This document shows positions 34,869 through 45,100 of a stretch of DNA of 64,000 nt, piece after piece; the first letter of the stretch is position 1; each line of letters starts with the position of its first letter. The position numbers were made by a program, and so were the translations under genes. This DNA comes from Saccharibacillus alkalitolerans. GTDB lineage: Bacteria > Bacillota > Bacilli > Paenibacillales > Paenibacillaceae. The DNA is taken from assembly GCF_011090185.1 (NCBI RefSeq), contig NZ_JAAFGS010000004.1:558001-622000 (forward strand), given 5' to 3'. A model generated the notes under the pieces. That model was not told the origin of the DNA. It worked only from the letters and a program-made list of their open reading frames with translations, and did no database searches.

Positions 34869-36587
34869 CTACGGCGTAACCTTTACGTTCCCGAACACGG
34901 CTTTTCCCGCCGAATCCTCACCCGGGTTGCTGAGCGCAAGCCCGATATAGGCCCTGCCGTTCATCGGAACGCGAATGCTTCCGACCTGCGTCCAGCTTCT
35001 GCCGTCGGCGGAGACGAAGCCGAAGAACGTATTGCCTGCGCGGCTCAGCTTCAGCCAGCCCGGAGAGGAAGCTTCGGCGGTACGGTCGACGGTCTCGCCG
35101 CCCGTTTCCGCCCGGTATTGGAAAGCCGCCCCGTTCCCGGGCGTCAGCACCATATCGACGTGCCGGGCATCCGCGGCCAGCGATTCCCGGATCGACAGGC
35201 CGGCTTTGGCCCAATCGTCCGCACGGTCCAGCGACTTCACCTGAACGACGATCTCCGCATCCCCTTTGACAGGTTGATACACGAAGTTCAGCAGATCGGA
35301 TTGTCCCCAGACATCCGTGGAACGGCCGCCGAGCGTAAACTGCTTCTTGGATGCATGATAAGAGGCCGTTCCCGGCATCGAGCCGATATTTCTGGCGCTC
35401 CATTTCGCCGGCAGCTTCGCGGCGTAATCCTGTTCGCCCGAAGCCGGCCAGCCGGTGCGTTTGTCGATATCGGCCAGTTCGTCTTCCGTCCACGCGCCGT
35501 AAGCGAAAAACGACAGCCGCTCGACGTCCGGGTAATTCTGGCGGATGCCTCCGTAGATCTCCCGATATTCGTCGTCCGTCCAGTCCTGATCCAGCGTCGG
35601 CACGATTCGTGCCGGGGTCCCTTCGAGCCGGTCCCGGACATCTTTCAAAATGCCGGAATCGTCGCCGTATACCCATTCGCTGTCGTAGCCCCAATCGTCG
35701 AAATAAGCCATCGGGGCGACGAAATCGACATGCTGCTTGAATTTGGCGGCATCCTGTCCGACCTCGGCAAACTGCGGCGGCAGCACGTACACGCCGAGCC
35801 GCGCGCCCGGGCGGGAAGAACGGGAAATGTCTTGACGCACGTCTCCCACATATCGCCCGATCTGTTCCGTCCGCCATTCGTTCCACTGCTTCCGCCGGGC
35901 CGACTCTTTATCAAAATCGATATCGAGCGGCGAATACCCGAACTGCGCCTTGAATTTGGCGATCGTGTAGTCGCTGACGTCCATGTTGTAATCGTCGAAG
36001 CGGATCCAGTCCAGCACTACCCCGTCGACCGCATAATTTTCGACCACTTCCCGGATGAGGGAACGCTCGTACTGCTGCACCTCATGGTGAAGGGGGTTCA
36101 CGAAGTATTCGCTGCCGTTCGAGCCGGTAAAAGGCATGCGGACGCCGCCTTTCAGCGCCTGCATCTGCCAGTCTTCGTTTCTGAGAAACGCTTGCTGGTC
36201 ATGGAACTGCGGAATCCAGGCGTTCACCTTGATGCCGACGGCATGAGCCTGCGCCACCACTTCCCGCAGCGCGTCGAAGTCCTCGTAACCTTCCGCGATC
36301 GGCGCGATCCGGCTCCGGTAGAAGACGCTTCCGGACGGCACCTCGTCGTCTTCGTCCTGCTTCACGTTCATGCTGATCACGTCGACGCCGTGCCGCTCCG
36401 CCAGCTCGACGAAGTTTCGCACGTCTTCCTTGTCCTTGAACTGATTGACCGTACGGACGATCACTTCCGTCTCGAACGGCGGGTAATCGCCTTCTTCGGC
36501 CGCGACCGGCGCGGAAGCGCCCAGCAGAGAAAAGGTTAACCAGAGACTCATGAGCGCCGCAAAGTTCTTTTTCCGGACAACTGTCAT
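34869..36587 (-). CDS. Secreted GHL10-type glycoside hydrolase-like protein
   Basis: A 572-residue secreted protein from the ATG at 36587 (GGAGGCGAG upstream). A signal peptide ends near APVAAEEG. The TIM-barrel part (about 35-330) has the family motif VDGVVLDWIRFDDYN and FVAPMAYFDDWGYD, as in glycoside-hydrolase-like proteins (family 10 type, DUF187). The C-terminal part (about 380-570) resembles DUF1349-type lectin-like domains (DDWAKAGLSIRES). It sits in a leftward group with DUF3237 and an esterase. The glycan substrate is unknown. Confidence 0.82.
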   Translation of the reverse strand: MTVVRKKNFAALMSLWLTFSLLGASAPVAAEEGDYPPFETEVIVRTVNQFKDKEDVRNFVELAERHGVDVISMNVKQDEDDEVPSGSVFYRSRIAPIAEGYEDFDALREVVAQAHAVGIKVNAWIPQFHDQQAFLRNEDWQMQALKGGVRMPFTGSNGSEYFVNPLHHEVQQYERSLIREVVENYAVDGVVLDWIRFDDYNMDVSDYTIAKFKAQFGYSPLDIDFDKESARRKQWNEWRTEQIGRYVGDVRQDISRSSRPGARLGVYVLPPQFAEVGQDAAKFKQHVDFVAPMAYFDDWGYDSEWVYGDDSGILKDVRDRLEGTPARIVPTLDQDWTDDEYREIYGGIRQNYPDVERLSFFAYGAWTEDELADIDKRTGWPASGEQDYAAKLPAKWSARNIGSMPGTASYHASKKQFTLGGRSTDVWGQSDLLNFVYQPVKGDAEIVVQVKSLDRADDWAKAGLSIRESLAADARHVDMVLTPGNGAAFQYRAETGGETVDRTAEASSPGWLKLSRAGNTFFGFVSADGRSWTQVGSIRVPMNGRAYIGLALSNPGEDSAGKAVFGNVKVTP

Positions 36588-36636
36588 CGATCTCGCCTCC
36601 ACGTGTTCATTGGGATCATGCGCAGGACGCCGCTCT

Positions 36637-37056
36637 TCAGCGCGCCCGGTAAATCCGAATCTCGACGCCCGACTCCGACGGCAGCCCTTCCCCGACGAGC
36701 AGAGCGCGATTCAGGAAAGACAGCGCCTTGCTGTTCGTAATGATGCGGGGCGTCGTGCGAAACAGCACGTCCGTGACAGCGGGGTCGATCTCTCCGTTGT
36801 TCTCGATGTAAAGGTCGCATTCCTGCCCGGCGTGATCGGTTCCGCGGAGCATGTAGCGGGCCGACAGGCTGTGCCGGCCGCCGCCGGCTCCTATAATCTG
36901 GGTGTCCACTCCGCCGCTCATCACGGTCCCTTCGAAATATTCGCCCGTCGCATGTCCCGTAAAAGAAATCATAACCACGGAATCGCCGAGATCGTTCTGC
37001 AGATTGACCGAGTCTTGAATAACCACGTGCACGGTCAGAACCTCTTCCCATTCCAT
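36637..37056 (-). CDS. DUF3237 family protein
   Basis: A 139-residue beta-barrel protein of the DUF3237 group: TGEYFEGTVMSGGVDTQI and LSARYMLRGTD are its conserved strands. GGGAGAG precedes the ATG. It begins 13 bp after the esterase and ends 49 bp before the GHL10-type gene. Several family members sit beside esterases; function is unknown. Confidence 0.75.
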   Translation of the reverse strand: MEWEEVLTVHVVIQDSVNLQNDLGDSVVMISFTGHATGEYFEGTVMSGGVDTQIIGAGGGRHSLSARYMLRGTDHAGQECDLYIENNGEIDPAVTDVLFRTTPRIITNSKALSFLNRALLVGEGLPSESGVEIRIYRAR

Positions 37057-37069
37057 GCTCTTCTCTCCC

Positions 37070-38002
37070 TTATTCGGTCTCGTGCTGAAACGGAAGCGGT
37101 TCTCCCATCGGGCGGTTCAGATGAGTCGACAGGAATTTCGCCGTGATGTCGAGCACCTGCGGACTCCATACGCCCGTCCCGTGATCCGCTCCGGCCACTT
37201 TGTAGAACAGTACGTTCTGTCCGTTCTCTCGCAGCGCTTTGTACATTTCGATGCTTTGATTCACGTGCACGATGCGGTCGTCGTCCCCGTGCACGATCAG
37301 GAACGGAGGCAGCTTCCCGTCCAAATCGCGGTGCAGAGGGCTGGCCTCCTTCGCCAATTCGGCGTGATCCCGGACTCTCCCTCCGATGAACAGGCCTTCC
37401 GGGGAATCGGGCGTGTCGCGGTCGATAATATCGTTGTATTTGCCAAGCGTAAATAGGTCGGTGATACCGTAGTAATCGACGACCGCCAGCACTTCGTCGG
37501 ATTCCTCGCCATACAGGCCGTTATTGTATTCGCCCATGGTCAGACCGGTCATCAGGGACAAATGTCCGCCCGACGAATCTCCCCACACCGCCGCGCGCTT
37601 GGGATCGATGCCGTACTCTTCCGCGTGCCGCCGCATGAAGCGGAGCGCGCACTTCACGTCCTCGACCGCCGCGGGAAAACGCGCGATGCCGGTATCCCGG
37701 ATCTCCACGCTGGCGATCACGTAGCCTTTGGCCGCAACCTGCGACAGGTTCGGAATGCCGGTGTAGACGTTCTGCTTCATCCAGGCCGAACCTTGAATGA
37801 AGATCACGAGCGGAAATTTGTATCCTTCCCGCTGCGGCTGAATGATTTGCAGTCTTCTGTCCACCCCTTCGTAGGTCGCGTACACGACGTCGGGGTGATA
37901 CGTGCAGGAATAATAAGTGCCTCCTTCGGCAAAATCTCCGTACAAAATCTGCGTTCCTTCGGGCATTTCGTTGGCTGCCCGGCGTGCTGCCTGCTGGTCC
38001 AT
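37070..38002 (-). CDS. Alpha/beta hydrolase (esterase)
   Basis: A 310-residue BD-FAE-type hydrolase. Start at 38002 because AAGGAG precedes it. The nucleophile elbow WGDSSGGHL, the acid in HGDDDRIV and the catalytic His in GADHGTG are all present; IQGSAW is the oxyanion-hole segment. No signal peptide. It opens the leftward esterase-DUF3237-GHL10 group and may remove ester decorations from a polysaccharide or act on small esters. Confidence 0.88.
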   Translation of the reverse strand: MDQQAARRAANEMPEGTQILYGDFAEGGTYYSCTYHPDVVYATYEGVDRRLQIIQPQREGYKFPLVIFIQGSAWMKQNVYTGIPNLSQVAAKGYVIASVEIRDTGIARFPAAVEDVKCALRFMRRHAEEYGIDPKRAAVWGDSSGGHLSLMTGLTMGEYNNGLYGEESDEVLAVVDYYGITDLFTLGKYNDIIDRDTPDSPEGLFIGGRVRDHAELAKEASPLHRDLDGKLPPFLIVHGDDDRIVHVNQSIEMYKALRENGQNVLFYKVAGADHGTGVWSPQVLDITAKFLSTHLNRPMGEPLPFQHETE

Positions 38003-38150
38003 GAAATCCGCTCCTTGTTCGTCGAATAAAGTGAAGGCGAAAGCTGCACAGACTCGCTGTCTTTTTCGGGATGCCTCATTTCTGTCGTCCATGTAATCGC
38101 TTAAATCCATTTTACCGCGTCCTGCCGTCAAGCTCTATTCCTTTTGCCGT

Positions 38151-39089
38151 TCAATACAAAATCCGCCATAAATAAAACGTCGCGTAAGACTCCCACTTCG
38201 TCCATCCGGCGGACAGCTCCAGAATGCGCTCCCTGCTCGGTTTGGCACCTAGACCCAGCACGTGCCGGATCGAATGGTGCAGCCCCACGTCGTCGATCGG
38301 AAAAGCGTCCGGCATCCGCAGGCAGCGCATCAGCACGTAATGGGCCGTCCACGGTCCGATCCCGCGGATCTTCACCAGCATCTTCTCGGCCCGCCTCACA
38401 TCGCCCGTCTCCAGCAGCGCTTCCCGGGTCAAGCCGCCGTTGACGACCAGCCGGGCGGTATCGACGAGGTATTCGCACTTTTTGACGGTGGTCATGCCGG
38501 CGGCGAATAATTCTTCGGGCGTCAGCGCGGCGATGGTCTCGGCGGCCGGGAACAGCCAGTATCGTTCCCCTCCTCGCTCGACGGATCGGCCGTAGGCCTC
38601 GACGAACCGCTTTTTCAACGTATAAGCAAAAGCCAGATTGATCTGCTGACCGAGTATGCCCCAGCAGATCGCTTCGTACAGATCGGGAATGCCCATATTG
38701 CGCAGCCCGTAAAAAGACTCGACCGCTCCTTTCAGCAGCGGATCGCGCCGCGCCATTTCGTAAAAAGGAGCCAGGTCGGTGCCGAGATCGAACCAGTCAT
38801 GGACGTATCGCGCGACGCCGGCCCGCAGCTCGGGGCAGTCGGCGTCCGGTTCTTCGATAAACGAAATCCGCAGATGCGTATTGCCGTGCGGAGCAACCTC
38901 GACGACGGTATCTCGTAGGCCGACGGCGATCGCTTTATAGATTTTTCCTTCCCGCAGCGTGTACAGGGATTCGTCGGTCGCGGTGGCGAGATGGTCGTAA
39001 TTTTGCTCGAAGCTGAACTCGGCAGGGAGAGGAAGCAGGATGTCGGAGCCGTCGTTTTGCCAGGCTTGAAATTCGGAAAAAGCATGCAC
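38151..39089 (-). CDS. AlkA-like DNA-3-methyladenine glycosylase
   Basis: A helix-hairpin-helix base-excision glycosylase of about 312 residues that removes alkylated purines. GILGQQINLAFAYTLKKRF, the hairpin KIRGIGPWTAHYVLMRCL and AFPIDDVGLHHSIRHVLG with the catalytic Asp (PIDDVGL) are diagnostic. The start is uncertain: a GTG at 39089 has CGGAGG 11 bases before it; a GTG at 39176 would overlap the neighbouring terminator and has no ribosome site. AT-independent codon use like its neighbours. Monocistronic. Confidence 0.82.
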   Translation of the reverse strand: MHAFSEFQAWQNDGSDILLPLPAEFSFEQNYDHLATATDESLYTLREGKIYKAIAVGLRDTVVEVAPHGNTHLRISFIEEPDADCPELRAGVARYVHDWFDLGTDLAPFYEMARRDPLLKGAVESFYGLRNMGIPDLYEAICWGILGQQINLAFAYTLKKRFVEAYGRSVERGGERYWLFPAAETIAALTPEELFAAGMTTVKKCEYLVDTARLVVNGGLTREALLETGDVRRAEKMLVKIRGIGPWTAHYVLMRCLRMPDAFPIDDVGLHHSIRHVLGLGAKPSRERILELSAGWTKWESYATFYLWRILY

Positions 39090-39178
39090 GGGATAGGCGG
39101 CCTCCGTTCGAGTGTAATGGCATCGCGTCGGATCTCTTCTTCTATAAAATATAACCCGCCGCTTCTCGCGGAACACAA

Positions 39179-39208
39179 AAAGACCGGGAACTTCAACTCC
39201 CGGTCTTT
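39179..39208 (-). terminator. Terminator of the secreted protein gene
   Basis: AAAGACCGGGA 39179-39189 pairs with TCCCGGTCTTT 39198-39208; on the minus strand a T run follows. It lies 30 bp after the stop of the gene at 39238. Confidence 0.85.
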
Positions 39209-39237
39209 AATCGGAACGCACGGCCGGCCTCGCAGGT

Positions 39238-40755
39238 TTAAGGTTCGTCGATGACGCGAATCTCGCTGTTATAGGTCGTATTCTGCGTGTAGGCAGGCTT
39301 CACTCCCAGTGCACGGTTCCATTCGCCCAACGCTACGAACCATCCGTCCTGAACTCGGAGTACCTTGTCGCCTGTCAGAGAAAGCGATGCCTGCTTTTCA
39401 TTTCTTCGCAGGCGAAGCGTATTTCCTTCGAATTCGTAAGAGATGCCGAAGGTATCTGCAAGTTCTTTCAAAGGCACGTAATAGGTCAGATCCGAATAAA
39501 AAGCAGGCTGTCCCGAGTAGCCCACCGCTGCTTTTTTCGAGAAGATCCCTGCCGGATGAACCGGATAAATGAAGTTTTCGTACGAAAAGTTATCCCAAGC
39601 GCCGCTGTCCAACCAGTCCGTATAAGGTCTGTACTTGATAGGCAGCTTCAAATCGTCCGGGATATAATAAAATTCCAGCGGATAAGCGTCCGGAGCCGAA
39701 AAGAAATAATCCAGAATAAACAAATCGTCGGATATCCATCTGAAATGTTCAGGTCCCGTTTTATACTTCGGAATGTACGTCTGCACGAGTTTCAGCGTTT
39801 TCATATCGAAGATTTGATAAGACAAATTCATTTGTTTTTGTTTGCCGGTCGCAACCCCCAGCACCAGATATTTGCGATTCGGCGAAATATGCGTGGATAC
39901 GGATATCGCTTTTCCCTGGAACAGATTCGTCTTCTTACCGCCCCGGAAAGCGGTAATCTGCCAAGGCGCCTGTCCTTCTTTGGAAAAGGCTCCCTGCACT
40001 TGAATCTTCGCGTCGTCCAGGTCAAGGGTGCGGGTTTCTCGATAGACCGGATCTTCCGCCTTCACGCTCCGACTGACCTTCACCTGGCTTCCCTTTTCTT
40101 CTCCGTAACGGACCAGGCTGCAGGCCGTCTGTTTTTGATCGGAGCAGTAAATCAGGTAATCCTTTTCCGCAGGCTGAGGAGACACGGTATAACGGGTGCT
40201 CGTTATATTCTCGGGCTTGATGAGGTAACCTGCCGAGTGGATTTTTCTGCCGCTTGCCAACGAGTAAAAAATCCCCTGCCCCGTATAGATATTTTCCCGG
40301 AACGAATAGATGCCCTGCTTGGCATAGATTTTGACGGAACCGTAACCGGTGTCCGAGTGCTCGCCGATTTTCTTGACGGACTGCGTACGATAATCGAACT
40401 CCAATATGCTGTAGAGCATTTTCCCGGAAGAGTTATACTGCCGAACGGCGGTATATGCCTTGAGTCCCGAAGGAGTATCGGCCGTCTGCGCGTTTCCGCT
40501 GAATTCGATGTTCCCCTTGCCGCTGTTCACCAGAGTCGGGGTGTTCGCGATCTTATAGGTATTCGTCTGCTTCATGCCGCTGTCCATACTGACTTCTACC
40601 GTTCGGACCTCGATCTGTTGATCCGCCGATTTGTACCTGAATTCCGTGGTCGTTCGCGTTCTAGGTGACGAGCTTTCGGAAGCATGGATCGCTGGTGCCG
40701 ACAAAGCGGGCAGGATCAGGAGGCCGGCCAGCAGAGACAGGACGAGTTTCTTCAA
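39238..40755 (-). CDS. Secreted protein with copper-amine-oxidase-like stalk domain
   Basis: A 505-residue protein from a TTG start at 40755 (AAGGGA upstream). A signal peptide (KLVLSLLAGLLILPALSAPA) precedes a long beta-rich region with DPVYRETRTL and WISDDLFILDYFF, read as a beta-propeller-like body. The C-terminal 90 residues (LTYYVPLKELADTFGISYEF, then LRLRRNEKQASLSL) resemble the stalk or copper-amine-oxidase N-domain often found on Paenibacillus secreted proteins. No catalytic site is visible. Function unknown. Confidence 0.75.
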   Translation of the reverse strand: MKKLVLSLLAGLLILPALSAPAIHASESSSPRTRTTTEFRYKSADQQIEVRTVEVSMDSGMKQTNTYKIANTPTLVNSGKGNIEFSGNAQTADTPSGLKAYTAVRQYNSSGKMLYSILEFDYRTQSVKKIGEHSDTGYGSVKIYAKQGIYSFRENIYTGQGIFYSLASGRKIHSAGYLIKPENITSTRYTVSPQPAEKDYLIYCSDQKQTACSLVRYGEEKGSQVKVSRSVKAEDPVYRETRTLDLDDAKIQVQGAFSKEGQAPWQITAFRGGKKTNLFQGKAISVSTHISPNRKYLVLGVATGKQKQMNLSYQIFDMKTLKLVQTYIPKYKTGPEHFRWISDDLFILDYFFSAPDAYPLEFYYIPDDLKLPIKYRPYTDWLDSGAWDNFSYENFIYPVHPAGIFSKKAAVGYSGQPAFYSDLTYYVPLKELADTFGISYEFEGNTLRLRRNEKQASLSLTGDKVLRVQDGWFVALGEWNRALGVKPAYTQNTTYNSEIRVIDEP

Positions 40756-40847
40756 GCGTTTCCCTTCTTTCTATCGGATAATTGTCGTATGTATATTCGA
40801 AAATAGACACATACGTTTATTATCGGCAGACGCCTTGCAGAAAGTGA

Positions 40848-41213
40848 TCAGCGGTGCTGCGCCAGCTGCACTTCGAACCCGTCGGGGTCGAGAATGTAGA
40901 AAAAGCGCAGATGGGGATTGGGCTCGATCGGACCTCTCGCGACGGGGATGCCTTTGCTTTGCAGCTCCTCCATCGCCCTCTCCAGAGATTCCACTTCGAA
41001 GCCGACGGAGATGCCGTTGTTCGGCCGCACCGTAATTTCGCTCCCTTCGATCAGTTCGATCTTCGGCTGGTTTGCCGGGCCCAGCATGGCGATTCGTTTG
41101 CCCCGGCTCTCGAATCGGCGCTCGATCGGGAGGCCGAGGATTCCGTGGTAGAATGCCAGCGAAGCTTCGAGGTCGCGAATACGAAGGGTGATCCAGTTTA
41201 ACATTAGGTTCAT
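40848..41213 (-). CDS. VOC-superfamily protein
   Basis: A 121-residue glyoxalase/bleomycin-resistance-fold protein with two beta-alpha-beta-beta-beta halves. RDLEASLAFYHGILGL opens the first half; FFYILDPDGFEVQL closes the second and keeps the usual Glu. The first metal ligand His of the family is replaced (NWITLRIRD), so metal binding may be lost or altered. GGAGC precedes the ATG. Substrate unknown. Confidence 0.85.
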   Translation of the reverse strand: MNLMLNWITLRIRDLEASLAFYHGILGLPIERRFESRGKRIAMLGPANQPKIELIEGSEITVRPNNGISVGFEVESLERAMEELQSKGIPVARGPIEPNPHLRFFYILDPDGFEVQLAQHR

Positions 41214-41291
41214 GAGGCATGCTCCTTCCTGTTCACCTTTTGAATGGTAACTATGCTAATAAAAAAGCATTTAGTTCTTTCATTCACTTAA

Positions 41292-41888
41292 TTACTTTGC
41301 TTTTCCCCATGGAAAGTAAAAGTCATCATCGTCGCTTTCAAGCCAATAATAATCAGGTGCTTTTTGACTTTTTATTGCCACTTTGGTTGTGGCGATACAT
41401 AAGGTTTTTATGTCTTCTTTATTAAAGCCTTTTTCAATAAGAACCTCTTTTAGTTTTTTGAGATAATCACCCGACATTGCGAAATCGTCCACAATAAGCA
41501 ATCTTTTACTCGTAAATTGAAATAGATTTTCCGGAAGAAAAACATCCCATTTATGTGTGGGTATTTGAAAGTAGCCCTTCAATTCGATATCGCTTTTTTG
41601 CTGATCTTTCAAAAAGGTCATTCCTGTAAAAGTCGGAACCGGATAATCAAAATTTTGTAGTATAAGATTACTTATGGTTGCTCCTCGTAAGTCAGTTGCT
41701 AAAATCAGCTCCGGATCAAACGTCTTTTTTAATTGACGATGTAAATCAGTCGTGCAAGCTTGTACTTCAGCCCAATCAAGCCTAACTCTTTTTTTCTCTA
41801 GTTTTGTAGATTTAATTCCGTAATATATGGTTAGACCCACTCCAACAACTGAAAGCACTGCAAAGCACCAAGACCAAAAAGGACTCAT
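41292..41888 (-). CDS. Membrane-anchored phosphoribosyltransferase-like protein
   Basis: A 198-residue protein with one N-terminal membrane segment (WCFAVLSVVGVGLTIYYGI) and a cytoplasmic domain that keeps the PRPP-binding loop pattern: RLLIVDDFAMSGDYLKKL, that is VDDxxxSG as in type I phosphoribosyltransferases. The catalytic role is inferred. GGGGGAAAG precedes the ATG. Base composition is strongly AT-rich, unlike its neighbours, so it was probably acquired by transfer. TM-phosphoribosyltransferases are known as single genes and as effectors in some defence loci; nothing here proves either. No partner gene is adjacent. Confidence 0.7.
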   Translation of the reverse strand: MSPFWSWCFAVLSVVGVGLTIYYGIKSTKLEKKRVRLDWAEVQACTTDLHRQLKKTFDPELILATDLRGATISNLILQNFDYPVPTFTGMTFLKDQQKSDIELKGYFQIPTHKWDVFLPENLFQFTSKRLLIVDDFAMSGDYLKKLKEVLIEKGFNKEDIKTLCIATTKVAIKSQKAPDYYWLESDDDDFYFPWGKAK

Positions 41889-42158
41889 AACTTTCCCCCA
41901 TAAAATAAATTTCCCCTATTATTGTTAAAAGATATCCTCTGGTTAAGACATTCTCCTTATCACGCTTCCTCCATTCAACCTACCCTATACAAGAACCCTC
42001 CTTTCAATTTTACGAATTCGATTTAAACAACATGCATTTCCATCTTATGTTCATGCTGCACAATATTCATTATATGGCATTATGCTTTCTTCCGTTGAAT
42101 ATCGTCCTAGTAGAACCTCTCGGGCAGATACTTATATTCAAATAGCATTTTAACCCAA

Positions 42159-42186
42159 AAAAAAGGCTGCTAGGCAGCCTTTTTTA
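42159..42186. terminator. Bidirectional terminator after the InlB-repeat gene
   Basis: AAAAAAGGCTGC then TAG then GCAGCCTTTTTT. It reaches the stop codon of the 42184 gene. The 41889-42158 interval upstream of the phosphoribosyltransferase-like gene is AT-rich and holds no other gene I can support. Confidence 0.85.
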
Positions 42187-45100
42187 CTCTTTGAGAATCT
42201 TGAGAAATAATGAAAATCCATTTTTCATTCCATGCCGCTCGTCCAGGTTTCCCCGGTCGATATAGCTTCTGTCCGCGGAGCGCTCCAGCATCCGGTTGAC
42301 CAGGGTCACCACTTCGGAGCGAAGGATGAGATTATCGGGTCTGAACGTACCGTCCGTATACCCTTTGATCCATCCTTTTGCCGCGCCGGAAGCGATCGCG
42401 TCGCCGGCCCAGTAGGAGCTCGGCACGTCCGTGAACGTCACGGATCCTCCTGCGGCCAGTTTGTCGAAGCGGGAAGCGATCGCCGCGAATTCCGCGCGCG
42501 TTACGGGAGCATCCGGTTTAAAGGTTCCGTCCGTATAACCCGTCACGATGCCGTATTGTTCCATATAACCGACGGCATTCGCATACCATCTGTCGGCCGC
42601 GACGTCCCGGAACGCGGACGGATAAGCCTGCTCCACATTCATCTTTTCCAGCAGGAGCCGCGAGAACATCACGATGACTTCGGCTCTCGTCATGTTGCGG
42701 TCGGGAGCGAAGGTCCGATCCGGATACCCCTGCATATAAGCGAAATGATTCGCTTTATCCAGAGCCGGAGGTTCCGGAGCCGCGGCTTCCGCGATCCACT
42801 TGGCGCTCAGCGTAACGGCGGAATAGACGCGGTCTTTATTGAAGTTCCACTCTCTGCCGTCCGCTCTATGCCAACCGGCAAAGCGATAGCCTTCGCGCTT
42901 CGGATCGGCGGGCTTGGACACCAGGGACCCGGCAGCCGCCGCTTGCGTGACGGAGGCCGGCGTTCCGCCCGCTCCGTCGAAGGTCACGTCGTAGTAGGTT
43001 GGCGCCGCGGCAGCGGGAGCTTGACTGACAGGCGCAATGCTCGCCGGAGCCTTACCCTGACGTGCGTAGTACAGCTTGATTACGAGCTTGCCGTCGCCTT
43101 TGACAGCGGCCGTCGTTGTTGTCGCCCCGTCAACCGCGCCGTATCCGTACGTGACGCCGCTGTCCAGCAGCGCGCTGTCCTGCAGGTCGGAAACGGTCAG
43201 CACGCTGTCCGCCAAGCCGGAAGCCGTGCTTGTCTTGGTCGGCGAAGACGGGTAGCTTCCGCCTTCGTTCATGACGTAATGCTCGACGGAATAAGCTGCG
43301 GGAGTCAGGTAAGCCAAAGCGTATACCGAGAACTTTTTGACGTACAGCGTGATCGTCTGTTCTTCGGGGTCCACCTTGAGATATTCTCCATGTTCGTTCT
43401 TCGTCTCTTGAATCGTATGCGTCGGTTCGTTTCCGTGATCGCGATAGACGCGGTACAAACTGCTCGTTTTCCCCTGCAGATCGGCAGGAATCGGAACCAC
43501 GATTTCGATCAAGCCTTTCGTTTCTTTCAGCTTGCCTTGGGAAGCGCCCCAATCTTCCTGCTCGGTCGCGCGTTTGTACTTATCCAGCGTAATGTCCAGA
43601 TAGAGACCGATATACGCGCTTTTTTCTTGCGCCTGAGCTTTGATCTTCCCGACGCCTCGTTCGACGTCGGCATCTTTCGTGCTTTCGTCGACTTTGGCAA
43701 CGGACATTTCGACTTTGACAAATCCTTGATTGTTTTCATCGATCAAATATTGTTCGGCTTCGGGATGCAGATTGTTGATGACCACAGGCGGCGTCTCCGG
43801 CGTCTTCAGTTTCAGCAGGCTGCTTGCGTTGCCCAACGGGAAGATGATTTTGCCGAGTTCGGTCACCGGTTCGTTCGCGCTGACCCGGATCGCGATAATT
43901 TCCGTCTTGTCTCCGATCGTCATGATCAGGTTATATGTCCCCGCAGGGATGTTGTAAATCGTGAATTTGCCGTCGGGACCGGTCAGCGTCTCCTCTCCGT
44001 ACTTCTCGTTGCCTCGGACGATTTGGATCTTCGCGGCCTGTACGGCTTTGGCAGGCTCGCCGTCGTCGATTACGGTACCCGTAACGGCGCGCTCCGAAGA
44101 CCAACGGGCATAAAGGACGGCAGAAGCTTCGTTCTTGTCCCAGCTGCGCGCGCTGCTCATGTCGGCACTGTAATACGGAATGCCGCCAGTTTTCTGGTCG
44201 TAGTAGCCCCGGAACTGATAACCTGCCCGAGTCGGCGCCGCGGCGGCAGGCATCGCTTTATCGTAAGTCGCCGTTACGCTGCCGCTTCCTCCCTGTCCTC
44301 CGTTGTCGTCCAACGTGACCAAGCTGGTTTTGACATTTTCCACTTCCTCGAACACGGCGGTATAATTCTCCGCTGCGTAGCCGTTTGGCGTTTTCTCCGG
44401 CACCAGCGTCTCGGCGGTGCTTACCGGAGTTCCGCCGGCATTTTGCCATTCCACGAAACGATAGCCGGGATTCGCGATCGCCGTCGCGCCCGCCGCGTTA
44501 TCCGAGATCGGATTCAGCGACTCGAAGGAGCGGCTGACGGTGCCGTAATTAGTGTTGTTCGAAGCATAATTGATCGTGACTTTTCCGAGTTCCGTCCACA
44601 TGGCGTAGACGGAATGCGTGACGGATACGACCACTGTTGTTTTGTCTGTTACGCCAACTCCGGTTCCGTCGGGCTGCGTATTCCAAGACGCAAATGTGTA
44701 ACCGCTGCGGACCGGAATCTGGTTAGGCAGAACGTAAAGCTGATCGTACGTTTCGTTAACCGGAACCTGCGTCACGCCGTCCGCGTACTCGCCTTCGTTC
44801 GCGTCGAACGTGACGTCGAAATTCAATGCGGTCCACTTCGCGTACAACGTTTGGTTCGAAGTCACGGCATAAGGGAAGCTCACTTTGTCTGCCGAATTCC
44901 GCTCGGGACTCTTATACCAGCCTTCCAGCGCATATCCCGGCTTGGAAGAAGTCGGCGGCGTTTCGATCGAGTTCGTCTCCAAATCCGTAACCGCGCTGCC
45001 GCCGTCCGTTTCGAATTTCACCGTGAACTTCGCCGAAGCTGTCGGCGTCCATTTCGCGTAGACGCGGGTAGGCTGCTGCGTGACTTCCGTATCCAGCTTG

